A stretch of DNA of 64,000 nucleotides from Myxococcales bacterium (GCA_020633335.1 JACKDU010000005.1:372001-436000); one strand, 5' to 3'. Counted from the stretch's first letter, positions 55,699 to 64,000 are shown. Numbers and translations: made by a program. The notes: a model not told the origin generated them from the sequence alone.

Positions 55699-56553
55699 AT
55701 GGGCGTCATGCTCCGTCTCCGCTCGCCCCTGGCGCCCCTCGTCGCCGCCCTGCTCCTCCTCGCCTGCAAGCCGGGCCCGGCCGAGCCGGCGGCGCCTCCG
55801 GCCGAGGCCGCGACTGCGTCGAAGGTTGCCGACGAGGGCGAGGCCGCGCCGGCCCCGGTCGACGCCTCGGCCTACGCGGCGATCGTCGACGCCAGCGATC
55901 GCAGCGATGACGACCGCGCCCTCGATCCCCAGCGCAAGCCCGCCGAGCTCCTCGCCTTCCTCGGCGTCCGCCCGGGGATGAAGGTCGCCGAGCTGATGTC
56001 GGGCTTCGGCTACACCGCCGAGCTCCTCGCGCGGGCGGTCGGCCCCGAGGGGGTGGTCTACGGCCAGAACAACCGCTTCGTCCTCGAGCGCTTCGCCGAG
56101 GCCGGGTGGAGCGAGCGCCTCACCCGGCCGGCGATGAAGAACGTGGTCCGGGTCGACCGCGAGCTCGACGATCCGCTGCCGCCCGAGGCCCGCGAGCTCG
56201 ACGCGGTCGTGATGGTCCTCTTCTACCACGACACCGTGTGGATGGAGACCGACCGCGCGCGGATGAACCGGGCGATCCTCGCGGCGCTCCGGCCCGGGGG
56301 CGTCTATGTGATCATCGATCACAGCGGTCGGCCGGGGACCGGCGTGAGCGAGGCCGAGACCCTCCACCGGATCGACGAGGCGGTGGTCCGCGCGGAGATC
56401 GAGGCCGCGGGCTTCACCTTCGACGGCGAGGCCGACTTCCTCCGCAACCCCGAGGACGCGCGCGACTGGAACGCGTCGCCGCGGGCGGCCGCCGAGAAGG
56501 GGCTGCGGGGCGAGAGCGATCGCTTCGTCTTCGCCTTCCGCAAGCCCGCGTGA
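55699..56553 (+). CDS. Class I SAM-dependent methyltransferase with lipoprotein signal
   Basis: The protein has 284 residues; a second ATG at 55708 is also possible. The signal LAPLVAALLLLACKPGP has lipobox Cys ~23. An Ala/Glu linker follows. The Rossmann methyltransferase starts near residue 85: VRPGMKVAELMSGFGYTAEL (motif I, Gly-rich with Ser/Phe variation), a GQNN loop, LDAVVMVLFYHDTVWM (motif II) and ALRPGGVYVIIDHSG (motif III). The family ('methyltransferase with signal peptide') is found in proteobacteria. SAM is cytoplasmic, so export of a methyltransferase is unusual and unexplained. Substrate unknown. Confidence 0.82.
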   Translation: MGVMLRLRSPLAPLVAALLLLACKPGPAEPAAPPAEAATASKVADEGEAAPAPVDASAYAAIVDASDRSDDDRALDPQRKPAELLAFLGVRPGMKVAELMSGFGYTAELLARAVGPEGVVYGQNNRFVLERFAEAGWSERLTRPAMKNVVRVDRELDDPLPPEARELDAVVMVLFYHDTVWMETDRARMNRAILAALRPGGVYVIIDHSGRPGTGVSEAETLHRIDEAVVRAEIEAAGFTFDGEADFLRNPEDARDWNASPRAAAEKGLRGESDRFVFAFRKPA

Positions 56554-56733
56554 GCGACCGGCCGAGCCGCCGTCGCGCCCGACGCGCACGCGTGGACGCT
56601 GCGCTGGCGGGGCGTGTCTGCTTGATCCACTCGCGGGGCCCGCGTTTGCGGGGACTCATGTTGTGTCCCTTCGGACATGTTCGATGAGCGTCGTCGATCG
56701 TGACAGCGGCTGCGGCGGCGGTGTATCGTCGAG

Positions 56734-57339
56734 GTGCGCGCGATGCCACGCCGACGCCACCCAGGGCCGCCGAAGCACGGCCCGCCGCCGCCCCCGCATG
56801 AGGCTCCCGATCACCACGGGCCGCGTCCTCACGGGCCGCATCACCACGGCCCGCATCACCACCACCATCACGCCGCCTACTCGACGGTCGACGCGTTCAT
56901 CGATCCCGCGGCGATCGATCGCCTCCTGGAGCCCTGGGTGCCGGCGGCGGCCGATCGCGCCTTCGTCGTCCGCTGCATGACCGAGGAGGGGCCGATCCAC
57001 CACCGCGGCGCGAGCTTCGTCCTCCTCTCGCTCCTCGGGCGGGCGCTGGCGGCCGCCGGCGGGCCGCCCGACCCCGACGCGGAGCCGCCCGGCGAGCGCG
57101 CGCCGGTTCCCCTGCGCCTCCCGCCCCACCTCGCGGAGCACTCCCGCGGCGACCCCAACTACCCGCTCGGGATCCCGCTGGCGCCGCTCCGCGAGCTCGC
57201 GGCGGGCGATCCTGCGGCGAGCGCGGCGATGGCGGACTGCCTGGCCGATGGGCCATCTCACCACGCGCTCGCCAACGCGGCGATGGTCTGCCTCCTCGAC
57301 GCCCTCCTCCGCCGCCTCGGCGCGGCCGCTGGCCGATGA
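56734..57339 (+). CDS. His-rich hypothetical protein
   Basis: The protein has 201 residues with a GTG start, or 198 from the ATG at 56743. Residues ~13-50 are Pro/His/Gly-rich and include HHGPRPHGPHHHGPHHHHHH, a possible Ni/Zn/Cu-binding segment. The remainder is helical with VDAFIDPAAIDRLLEPWVPA and ADCLADGPSHHALANAAMV. No signal peptide or membrane segment. It overlaps the next gene by 4 bases (ATGA) and begins a plus-strand run of genes up to 63467. Family not recognised. Confidence 0.7.
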   Translation: MRAMPRRRHPGPPKHGPPPPPHEAPDHHGPRPHGPHHHGPHHHHHHAAYSTVDAFIDPAAIDRLLEPWVPAAADRAFVVRCMTEEGPIHHRGASFVLLSLLGRALAAAGGPPDPDAEPPGERAPVPLRLPPHLAEHSRGDPNYPLGIPLAPLRELAAGDPAASAAMADCLADGPSHHALANAAMVCLLDALLRRLGAAAGR

Positions 57340-57977
57340 GCGCGCTCCCGCCGGCCCTCGGTCAGGCCTTTCGGATCGCCGCCGCCGAGCTCGGGATGGC
57401 CGCGGCCGCCCGCCTCTTCGTCGACGAGGTGGCGGCGGGCGGCGGCGCCGAGGCGATCGCCGCGCTCCGCGATCGCCTCGGCCGCGAGTACCCGGTCCTC
57501 GACCTCGCGGCCGCCCGCTGGCTCGCCGGCGAGGCGCCGCCGGCCATCGACCCGGGGCCGGTGATCGCCGCGCTCGCCGGGATCGAGCGCCTGGTGGCCG
57601 TCGGCCTCGAGGTCCACCACCTCGACGCCCTCCTCCCGCGGGTGCCGGCGATCGAGGTCGGCCTGGTCACCGAGGGGCGCGCGCTCTCGCCGGAGTGGCG
57701 CCGGGTCCTCGCCAACTACGACGGCCAGGTCGAGGCCGTCGGCCTCTCCGACTTCCAGCTCTGGGCGGGCCCGCGGGCCGCGCTCCTCACCTTCGTCTAC
57801 GGCGGCGACAGCCACGTCGTCCACGTCAGCGGCCAGTGGCTGCGGGTCTCCGGCCCCGACGTCCGCCTGATCTTCCGCTCGCTGATCGGCTGGGACGTCG
57901 TCGGCGGCGCCCTCCACGTCTACCCCCGCTGGTTCGCCGAGGTCGCGCGCTCCAGCTTCACCGAGGTGATCGGCTGA
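57336..57977 (+). CDS. Hypothetical soluble protein
   Basis: The protein has 213 residues starting 4 bases inside the previous gene. It is mixed alpha/beta: an Ala-rich helical N-terminus (ALGQAFRIAAAELGMAAAAR), then LLPRVPAIEVGLVTEGRAL, GQVEAVGLSDFQLWAGPRAA and LLTFVYGGDSHVVHVSGQWL. No catalytic motif seen. It lies 4 bases before the transporter gene start, so it is likely in the same operon. Function unknown. Confidence 0.72.
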   Translation: MSALPPALGQAFRIAAAELGMAAAARLFVDEVAAGGGAEAIAALRDRLGREYPVLDLAAARWLAGEAPPAIDPGPVIAALAGIERLVAVGLEVHHLDALLPRVPAIEVGLVTEGRALSPEWRRVLANYDGQVEAVGLSDFQLWAGPRAALLTFVYGGDSHVVHVSGQWLRVSGPDVRLIFRSLIGWDVVGGALHVYPRWFAEVARSSFTEVIG

Positions 57978-57981
57978 GGCG

Positions 57982-59316
57982 ATGAGCGATGCCCAGATCG
58001 TCCTCTCGGCGATCCTCGTGATCACCCTCCTCGCCCAGGCCTTCGCGCCGGCGCTGCGGGTGCTCATCGTCACCGCCGGGGCCGGCCTCGCCTGCCTCGC
58101 CGCGACCGCGCTCGGGGTCGCCGACACCGGGGCGATCCTCGCCGCGGTCCCCTGGGACGTCCTGGTGATCCTGGTGACCCTCGGGCTCTTGTCGCAGATC
58201 TTCGCGGAGTCGCGGCTCTTCGACCGCCTCGCGGTCTCGGCGACCCGGGTGAGCGGCGCCGATCCGGCCCGCCTCACGCTGGTCTTCGCGGTAGCGATGT
58301 ACCTGGCGAGCGGCGTCGTCAACAACCTGACCGCGCTGGTGCTGGTGCTGCCGGTGATCCACGTCCTCCTCGGCCTCGGCGGGATGAGCCAGCGCTACGT
58401 CTCGTGGACCCTCGGGGTGCTCCTGGTCGCCTGCAACCTCGGCGGCGCGGCGACGCCGATCGGCGACTTCCCGGCGATCCTCCTCCTCGGCCGCGGCAAC
58501 ATGGGCTTCGGCGAGTACCTGGTCCGGGCGGCGCCGACGACGATGATCGCCCTGGTGATCCTCCTGGTGCTGGTCCACCTGGTCGTTCGGCCAGCCCGCG
58601 GGATCCCCAGCGATCCGCTCTCGACCCGGCTCACGCGGGCGGTGATGGAGGCGCTCCACCGCCGGGTCTCGCTCCGCCGCCGCCTCTTCCTGCCGGCCGC
58701 GATCGCCCTCGGGGCGATGGTCGTCGCCTGGCTCGCGCTCCCGCAGCGCTGGGGGATCGGCCCCGAGCTGGTCTGCTGGATCGGGGCCGGCGGCGCGCTC
58801 CTGGCCTGCGGTCGCCGCGGCGAGGGGCTCGCGCGGCGGGGGATCGACGCCGAGGCGGTGCTCTTCCTCCTCTCGCTCTTCGTGATGGTCGGCGCGGTCT
58901 CGCGCACCGGCCTCTTCGCCGACGTCGCCCACGCGCTCACCGAGCTCCCGGTCTCGCCCGGCCTCCAGCTCGTGATCTTCCTGGTCCTCGGGGGCGTCCT
59001 CACCGGCCTCTTCTCGGCCGGCCCGAGCATGGCCGCGCTCCTCGAGGTCGCCGAGTCGCTGGCCCGCGATCTCCCCGGCGAGGCGGTCTACGTCGGCCTG
59101 GCGATGGCCGTCTGCGCGGGCTCGTCGCTCTTCCTGACGGCCGCGACCGCGGGGCCGCTCGCCCAGGCGCTGACCGAGCGGGCCGAGCTCCGCGACGCCG
59201 AGGGGAACCAGCTCCGCTTCGGCTTCTTCGACTTCCTCCCGGTCGGCCTGCTCTCGTTCGCGCTGATCCTCGCGGTCGGGATCGCCTACGCGCTCTGGTC
59301 GCTGGGACGGGCGTGA
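57982..59316 (+). CDS. Ion transporter superfamily permease (ArsB/CitMHS/SLC13-like)
   Basis: The protein has 444 residues with about eleven hydrophobic segments. Ion-transporter superfamily signatures: TGAILAAVPWDVLVILVTLG, ASGVVNNLTALVLVLPVI with the NN loop, ACNLGGAATPIGDFPAILLL with the second helical hairpin, and a repeat in the second half (GVLTGLFSAGPSMAALLE, AVCAGSSLFLTAATAGPLAQ). This duplicated layout is typical of Na+/dicarboxylate, NhaD and ArsB transporters. Substrate not determinable. It follows the hypothetical gene by 4 bases. Confidence 0.85.
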   Translation: MSDAQIVLSAILVITLLAQAFAPALRVLIVTAGAGLACLAATALGVADTGAILAAVPWDVLVILVTLGLLSQIFAESRLFDRLAVSATRVSGADPARLTLVFAVAMYLASGVVNNLTALVLVLPVIHVLLGLGGMSQRYVSWTLGVLLVACNLGGAATPIGDFPAILLLGRGNMGFGEYLVRAAPTTMIALVILLVLVHLVVRPARGIPSDPLSTRLTRAVMEALHRRVSLRRRLFLPAAIALGAMVVAWLALPQRWGIGPELVCWIGAGGALLACGRRGEGLARRGIDAEAVLFLLSLFVMVGAVSRTGLFADVAHALTELPVSPGLQLVIFLVLGGVLTGLFSAGPSMAALLEVAESLARDLPGEAVYVGLAMAVCAGSSLFLTAATAGPLAQALTERAELRDAEGNQLRFGFFDFLPVGLLSFALILAVGIAYALWSLGRA

Positions 59317-59340
59317 GCGTGATCGGCTAGGCTGACCGGG

Positions 59341-60783
59341 ATGAACGCCCAGCCGCCCGCGCCCGCGGCCCCCGAGGGGGCGAAGCCGGGCCTCCTCGCC
59401 CTCCTCTTCGGGACCCGCGCGCGGGTCGACCGGCCGACCTACCTCCGGGTCGGCGTCGTCCTCACGCTCGTCAAGTACGCGATCGACTTCGGCCTGATCT
59501 ACGGGACCACCGGCCACCTCTGGATGCCCCACGAGTACCTGAGCCCGGCGGTCTCGACCCGATCGTCGATCCTCGGCGGCGGCAACGAGTGGGCGCTCGC
59601 GCTGATGATCGTCCTGACGCTCCCCTTCCTCTGGGTCGGCCTCTCGATGACGTTGCGGCGGGCGGTCGACGCCGGCGTCTCCGCGACGGTCGCGCTCCTC
59701 TTCCTGGTCCCGGGCGTCAACTACATCCTGATGGGCTTCCTGGCGATGATGCCGAGCGCGCCGCCGAAGGAGCAGGCGGTCGCCGGCGTCGATCTCCACC
59801 CCCGCGGCAAGATCATCGCCGCTCTCTACGGGGTCCTCGCCGGCCTCGGGCTCGGCCTCGGCGTCACCCTCTTCTCGACCCTGGTGCTGCGTCAGTACGG
59901 CGAGGTCCTCTTCCTGGTCACCCCCGGGCTGATCGGCGCCTTCGCCGGGTGGTTCTTCAACCAGGACGAGGATCGCGGGCTGCGGGCGACCCTCGGGGTG
60001 TCGATGCTCGCGGTCTCGATCGTCGGCATGGCGATGCTCCTCTTCGCGATCGAGGGGGTGATCTGCCTGGTGATGGCGATGCCGCTGGCGCTCGGCCTCG
60101 GGCTCATCGGCGGGGCGCTCGGCCGCCAGATGGCCCGCTTCACCCGGGTCGCGGCCGGCCACCTCCTGGTCATCTTCGCCCTCACGCCGCTCCTCGGCGC
60201 GGTCGAGGCCGCCCTGCCGGCGCCGCTGGTCGAGCGCGAGGTCGCGACCAGCGTGGTGATCGACGCGCCGCCCGCGGCGGTCTGGCCCAACGTCGTCGGC
60301 TTCGCCGAGCTCGACGCGCCGCCCTCGCTGATCTACTCGGTCGGCGTCGCCTACCCGCTGCGGGCGCGGATCGAGGGCGAGGGGGTCGGCGCGGTCCGCC
60401 ACTGCGAGTTCACGACCGGCGCCTTCGTCGAGCCGATCACCGCCTGGGAGCCCCACCGCCGCCTCGCCTTCGACGTGATCGAGCAGCCGGCGCCGATGTT
60501 CGAGTGGAGCCCCTACCGCCACGTCCACCCGCCGCACCTCGACGGCTACCTCCGCTCGCGCCGCGGCGAGTTCCGCCTCATCGACCTCGGCGACGGCCGC
60601 ACGCGCCTCGAGGGGAGCACCTGGTACACCCTCGATCTCGCGCCCTCGGCCTACTGGGCGCTCGAGTCGGACGCGCTGATCCATGGGATCCACGGGCGGG
60701 TGCTCGCCCACATCAAGCGCCTCAGCGAGGGCGGCCACGTGTCGGTGCCGGCGGCGCTCGACGATCGGCCGCTCGGCGGCTGA
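59341..60783 (+). CDS. DUF805-like membrane domain fused to SRPBCC domain
   Basis: The protein has 480 residues. The N-terminal part has LLALLFGTRARVDRPTYLRV and segments (VLTLVKYAIDFGLIYG, LTLPFLWVGLSMTLRRAVDAG) like DUF805/YhaH-type membrane proteins. It is followed by further hydrophobic helices to ~residue 290. The C-terminal ~160 residues (VATSVVIDAPPAAVWPNVVG, RLAFDVIEQPAPMFEWSPYR, GDGRTRLEGSTWYTLDLAPS) form an SRPBCC/polyketide-cyclase-like lipid-binding domain. This is an unusual fusion. A role in lipid or hydrophobic-molecule handling at the membrane is inference. Confidence 0.82.
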   Translation: MNAQPPAPAAPEGAKPGLLALLFGTRARVDRPTYLRVGVVLTLVKYAIDFGLIYGTTGHLWMPHEYLSPAVSTRSSILGGGNEWALALMIVLTLPFLWVGLSMTLRRAVDAGVSATVALLFLVPGVNYILMGFLAMMPSAPPKEQAVAGVDLHPRGKIIAALYGVLAGLGLGLGVTLFSTLVLRQYGEVLFLVTPGLIGAFAGWFFNQDEDRGLRATLGVSMLAVSIVGMAMLLFAIEGVICLVMAMPLALGLGLIGGALGRQMARFTRVAAGHLLVIFALTPLLGAVEAALPAPLVEREVATSVVIDAPPAAVWPNVVGFAELDAPPSLIYSVGVAYPLRARIEGEGVGAVRHCEFTTGAFVEPITAWEPHRRLAFDVIEQPAPMFEWSPYRHVHPPHLDGYLRSRRGEFRLIDLGDGRTRLEGSTWYTLDLAPSAYWALESDALIHGIHGRVLAHIKRLSEGGHVSVPAALDDRPLGG

Positions 60784-60857
60784 GCGGTGTGCGAAAAGCG
60801 CGCCATTCCCCCGCGGAGGGCTTCCTGGCGGGCGCCTGCCCGTGCGAGAGTCGGTCG

Positions 60858-61496
60858 GTGACCGGCCGCCGCTCTCGCCTCGCCACCTGGTACGAAGAAC
60901 ATGTCCTCGCGGGCATCATCGACGGGGCGATGGGCGGGGTCGAGGGGATCCGCGCCGGGCTCCTCCCGCAGGCGGCCGGTCGAGTCTGCGAGATCGGCTT
61001 CGGCACCGGCGCCAACCTCCCGCACTACGGCGACGAGGTGAGCTCCCTGGTCGCGGTCGAGCCGAGCGAGGGGCTCGCCCGGGTCGCTCGCCGGCGCCTC
61101 GAGGCCTGGGGGCGGCCCTTCGAGCTGATCGAGATGTCGGGGTCGCGGCGCCTGCCGATCGACGACGCGAGCGTCGACGTCGCGGTCCTCACCTTCGTCC
61201 TCTGCTCGGTCAAGCGGATCCCCGAGCTCCTCGCCGAGGTCCGGCGGATCCTCCGGCCGGCGGGGCCGCTCCTGGTCGCCGAGCACGTGGTCGCCGGCAC
61301 CCCGGGGCACGCGGCCGCCCAGCGGGCGCTGCGGCCGATCTGGAAGGCCTGCCTCGGCGGCTGCGATCCCGCGCGCGACACCCGGGCCCACCTCGAGGCC
61401 GCGGGCTTCGACACCGCGGGCCTCGTCGACTTCGACCTCGGCCTCCCCTGGGTGGTCCGCCCGGGCCTCGTCGGCGTCGCCAGGGCGCCTGGCTGA
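60858..61496 (+). CDS. Class I SAM-dependent methyltransferase (UbiE-like)
   Basis: The protein has 212 residues with a GTG start at 60858. It has TWYEEHVLAGIIDGAMGGVE, then motif I VCEIGFGTGANLPHYG, LVAVEPSEGLARVARRRLE (motif II), DVAVLTFVLCSVKRIPELL (motif post II) and ILRPAGPLLVAEHVV. This is the Methyltransf_11 family. Many close relatives act on phospholipids (phosphatidylethanolamine N-methyltransferase-like). Cytoplasmic. Substrate not determined. It lies in the plus-strand gene run. Confidence 0.88.
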   Translation: MTGRRSRLATWYEEHVLAGIIDGAMGGVEGIRAGLLPQAAGRVCEIGFGTGANLPHYGDEVSSLVAVEPSEGLARVARRRLEAWGRPFELIEMSGSRRLPIDDASVDVAVLTFVLCSVKRIPELLAEVRRILRPAGPLLVAEHVVAGTPGHAAAQRALRPIWKACLGGCDPARDTRAHLEAAGFDTAGLVDFDLGLPWVVRPGLVGVARAPG

Positions 61497-61548
61497 GCGC
61501 GCCCCTCGCCCTTGCGCGATCGCGCGCGATCCCGGATCGTTCGGCGCC

Positions 61549-62409
61549 ATGCCCCTCCGGGCCCTCCTCCGCGAGCCCCTCGTCCACTTCGTCGTCGCCG
61601 GCGGGCTCCTCTTCGGCCTCCACCGCCTGGTCGCGCCGCCGCCGGCGATCGCCGGCGAGGTGGTGATCGACCGGGAGTGGGCCCGGGCGGTCGGCGGCGA
61701 GCTGGGGCGAGCGCTGGGGCGGCCGCCCGCGGCCGACGAGCTCGCGGGGGCGCTGGTCGACGCCGTCGATCAGGAGCTCCTCTACCGCGAGGGGCTCGCG
61801 CTCGGCCTCGATCGCGGCGACCCGATCGTCCGCCGGCGGGTGATCCAGCGGGCCCGCTTCCTCCACGAGGATCGGGCCGAGCTCGCGGCGATCGACGACG
61901 CGGCGCTGGCGGAGGAGCTCGCGGCCGCGCCCGAGCGCTACCGGCTGCCGCCGCGGATCGCCCTCACCCACGTCTTCGTCGCCGGCGATCGGGCGGAGGA
62001 TCCCGAGGCCGAGGCCCGCCGCCTCCTGGCGGCGCTCGAGGGCGGCGACGATCCCCGCGGCCTCGGTGATCCCTTCCCCCACGGACAGGTGCTCGGGCGC
62101 CGCTCGCCCGCCGAGCTCGCGTCGATCTTCGGGCCGGCGATGGTCGACGCGCTCGCGGGGGCGCCGCTCGGCGCCTGGATCGTCGCGCGCTCGAGCCTCG
62201 GCTGGCACGTCGTCCGGGTCGACGCCCGCGAGGAGGCGAGCCTGCCGGCGCTCGCCGAGGTCCGGCCGCGGCTCGAGCGCGACGTCCGCGACCGCCGGCG
62301 GGAGGCGGCGATCGACGCGGCGATCCTGCGCCTGCGGGCGGCGTCGACGATCCGGATCGACGTCGACGATCCGGGGCTGCGGGCGGCGATCGAGGGGCGG
62401 CTCCGGTGA
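61549..62409 (+). CDS. PpiC-type (parvulin-like) peptidyl-prolyl isomerase with membrane anchor
   Basis: The protein has 286 residues. Residues ~10-30 are a membrane anchor (PLVHFVVAGGLLFGLHRL). A SurA/PpiC-type helical chaperone part follows (~40-130; QELLYREGLALGLDRGDPIV). A parvulin-like domain comes next (PRIALTHVFVAG ... GPAMVDALAGAPLGAW, SSLGWHVVRVD). It assists folding of exported proteins. It lies immediately upstream of the HupE/UreJ-type gene, a conserved pairing I recall from many proteobacteria. Confidence 0.85.
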   Translation: MPLRALLREPLVHFVVAGGLLFGLHRLVAPPPAIAGEVVIDREWARAVGGELGRALGRPPAADELAGALVDAVDQELLYREGLALGLDRGDPIVRRRVIQRARFLHEDRAELAAIDDAALAEELAAAPERYRLPPRIALTHVFVAGDRAEDPEAEARRLLAALEGGDDPRGLGDPFPHGQVLGRRSPAELASIFGPAMVDALAGAPLGAWIVARSSLGWHVVRVDAREEASLPALAEVRPRLERDVRDRRREAAIDAAILRLRAASTIRIDVDDPGLRAAIEGRLR

Positions 62410-63467
62410 GGGGGCCCGAGCGTCGCGGTCCATGGACATGTCGTAGGGGACATGTGCGAGCGGCGCTCGTCGGGCTCGGCCTCGTGCTCGCGCCGGCGCA
62501 CGAGGCGAGCGCCCACGAGATGCGCCCGGCGCTGATGCGGGTCGAGCTCGCGGCGGACGGCGCCGTCGAGATCAGCCTCCGCCTCCCGCCGCAGGTACCG
62601 GCGGGCGCCGCTGCGGCCCTCGAGCCCCGCCTCCCCGCGCCCTGCGAGCTCGCGCCCGCGACCCCGCCGGACGCCGAGATCCGCCGCTGGCGGGGCCGCT
62701 GCGCCGGTGGCCCGCCGGCGGGCGGTGAGCTCGAGGTGGCCGGCCTCGGCGCGCTCGAGCGGGACCTCGAGGTCGTCGTCGATCTCCGACGGGCCGGCGC
62801 GGCGCCGACGACCGCGCTCCTCCGCCGCGGCGCGTCGACCCTCGCGCTCGCGGACGCGGCCGCGCCGGCGCCGATCGGCTACCTCGGCCTCGGGGCCGAG
62901 CACATCGTCGCCGGCCTCGATCACCTCGCCTTCGTCGTCGGCCTCGTCCTCCTGGTCGCCGGCGCGCAGGCGCCTGGCGGCCGCCGCTGGGTCGCGCTGA
63001 TCGCCGCGCTCACGGCCTTCACGGCCGCCCACTCGCTGACCCTGGCGGCGGCGTCCCTCGGCTGGCTGCGGCTTCGGAGCGCGCCGGTCGAGGCGGCGAT
63101 CGCCCTCTCGATCGTCCTCCTCGCCCGCGAGGTCGTCCTCGCCCAGCGCGGCGGCGCGAGCTCGCCGACGCCGGCCCGAGGGCGCCCGTGGGCCTTCGCC
63201 TTCGCCTGCGGCCTCCTCCACGGCCTCGGCTTCGCCGGCGCGCTCGCGGAGATCGGCCTCCCCGACGGGGCGATCGTCCCGGCGCTCCTCTTCTTCAACC
63301 TCGGCGTCGAGCTCGGCCAGCTCGCGGTCGCTGCCCTCGGCGTGCTCGCACTCCTGGTGCTCCAAGGTGAGGTGCTCCGCCGTCGGGCGATCCTGTCCGT
63401 GGGGACAGTACTCGGGTCGATCGCCGCGGCCTGGACGATCGCCCGGGTGGTCGCCTTCTGGGGCTAG
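62406..63467 (+). CDS. HupE/UreJ-family membrane protein
   Basis: The protein has 353 residues if the GTG at 62406 (4-base overlap with ppiC) is used; a GTG at 62454 gives a cleaner signal (RAALVGLGLVLAPAHEASA). The mature N-terminus begins AHEMRP, then an exported beta domain. The C-terminal HupE/UreJ_2 region has GAEHIVAGLDHLAFVVGLVL, AFTAAHSLTLAAASL, CGLLHGLGFAGAL and FNLGVELGQLAVAALG. It keeps the family's conserved His and Asp in membrane helices and may transport Ni/Co or another metal. Palindromes of the GGACATGTC type lie at 62434-62455, between the alternative starts. Confidence 0.85.
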   Translation: MRGPERRGPWTCRRGHVRAALVGLGLVLAPAHEASAHEMRPALMRVELAADGAVEISLRLPPQVPAGAAAALEPRLPAPCELAPATPPDAEIRRWRGRCAGGPPAGGELEVAGLGALERDLEVVVDLRRAGAAPTTALLRRGASTLALADAAAPAPIGYLGLGAEHIVAGLDHLAFVVGLVLLVAGAQAPGGRRWVALIAALTAFTAAHSLTLAAASLGWLRLRSAPVEAAIALSIVLLAREVVLAQRGGASSPTPARGRPWAFAFACGLLHGLGFAGALAEIGLPDGAIVPALLFFNLGVELGQLAVAALGVLALLVLQGEVLRRRAILSVGTVLGSIAAAWTIARVVAFWG

Positions 63468-63485
63468 CCCGGAGGGCGCGCGAGC

Positions 63486-64000
63486 TCAGGGGAGCCAGAG
63501 GCCGGGCGCGCCGACGTGGGCCTTGAGGAGGGCGGGGTTGCCGTTCGCGCCGCTGTAGAAGGCGAAGTTGGTGATGTAGAGGTTGCGGCGATCGGAGCCG
63601 CGGCCGAAGGCGACGGAGGCCGGGAAGTCGAGGCCGTCGTCGGCGTCGATGATGGTCTCGATCTCGCCCTCGGGCGAGACCCGGACGACGGTGTTGTCGT
63701 CGTTCACCGCGAGGTAGATGTTGCGGTAGTAGTCGAGGGCGAGGCCGTCGGCGCCGTGGAGCTGCGGATCTTCGACGATCAGCACCGGCTCCTCGGGGAA
63801 GCCGTCGCAGTCGATCGGGATCCGGACGAGGCGGCCCATCTGCGTGTTGGAGACGACGAGCGAGTCGCCGTCGACGGCGATGCCGTTGGCGCCCACGGGG
63901 AAGGGGAGGGGGGAGTTCTCGAGGTCGCCGACGAGGAGGTCGTCTTGGAGCCAGAGCTCGCTCTCGTTGGTCGCGGTGTTGATGCGATGGATGGCGCCGC
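63486..64000 (-). CDS. SMP-30/NHL-type beta-propeller protein (5' end beyond window)
   Basis: The visible part is 171 codons reading to the right edge; the true start is past 64000. Repeats typical of SMP-30/gluconolactonase or NHL propellers: GANGIAVDGDSLVVSNTQMG, HGADGLALDYYRNIYLAVN, TVVRVSPEGEIETIIDADD and FPASVAFGRGSDRRNLYITN. A short call from the GTG at 63896 would be an artefact of the edge. It is likely an exported lactonase-like or binding protein. Convergent with hupE. Confidence 0.75.
   Translation of the reverse strand, partial: GAIHRINTATNESELWLQDDLLVGDLENSPLPFPVGANGIAVDGDSLVVSNTQMGRLVRIPIDCDGFPEEPVLIVEDPQLHGADGLALDYYRNIYLAVNDDNTVVRVSPEGEIETIIDADDGLDFPASVAFGRGSDRRNLYITNFAFYSGANGNPALLKAHVGAPGLWLP

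Noticed and set aside
56554..56733. Small gene with CARCHA (heme-like CxxC-H) before the His-rich gene
   Set aside because: The frame starts in the gap but overlaps the His-rich gene out of frame and becomes Arg/Thr-rich; no export signal.
56820..56880. HHHHHH as a cloning-tag or vector artefact
   Set aside because: The surrounding codons are native in composition, the His stretch is part of a longer Pro/His repeat, and no vector sequence flanks it.

Overview
The window is about 64 kb of very GC-rich DNA carrying tightly packed chromosomal genes. It looks like a myxobacterium, most likely near the Nannocystaceae (Myxococcota). I base this on four things: many lipoproteins with Ser/Thr/Gly-rich linkers after the lipobox, large PknB-type kinases fused to sensor or TPR regions, ADYC-domain and Cys-rich lipoproteins, and an EBP-like sterol isomerase homologue (sterol synthesis is known in Nannocystis and Enhygromyxa). 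The family placement is inference. I saw no rRNA, tRNA, CRISPR array, insertion sequence or prophage.

The strongest result is two selenoprotein genes that a standard gene caller would break or truncate. At 4218-4574 (minus) an ArsC-like thioredoxin-fold protein has an in-frame TGA giving N-U-T-T-C. At 30878-31438 (minus) a lipoprotein with a thioredoxin-like domain has an in-frame TGA giving T-U-S-Y-C. In both, the protein family continues without a break across the TGA, the TGA sits where a redox Cys is expected, and a SECIS-like hairpin follows. Both genes also end in TGA. No sel genes lie in the window.

Layout. 1-6267 (minus): two membrane proteins, a large envelope protein, the ArsC-like selenoprotein, and a desaturase-GNAT pair. 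6279-11447 (minus): a 1722-residue Ser/Thr kinase-AAA-GAF-histidine kinase. 11448-19567: two lipoproteins (one frameshifted), a UvrD-type helicase, a DPP-IV-type peptidase and a DUF6918-type protein. 19664-24390 (plus): a PHP-type lipoprotein, then an MBOAT/SGNH O-acylation pair. 24387-32297: a kinase, a thioredoxin, a metallophosphoesterase, beta-propeller lipoproteins, a small P-loop kinase and the second selenoprotein. 32326-40761: TsaC/Sua5, CapA, a class D beta-lactamase homologue (frameshifted), an NlpC/P60 lipoprotein, a zincin and a CxxCH-containing TolB-like lipoprotein. 40828-50458 (minus): two giant receptor-like kinases, an ADYC lipoprotein and an ECF sigma factor. 50627-64000: a membrane adenylate cyclase, a type-B carboxylesterase, the EBP-like protein, two methyltransferases, an ion transporter, a DUF805/SRPBCC fusion, a PpiC-HupE pair and a truncated propeller protein.

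The overall theme is envelope biology: more than a third of the genes encode lipoproteins or exported proteins, and four kinases, one sigma factor and one cyclase provide signalling. Two genes (12972-14473 and 34790-35709) need the same kind of one-base correction, which suggests consensus sequence errors rather than two independent pseudogenes.
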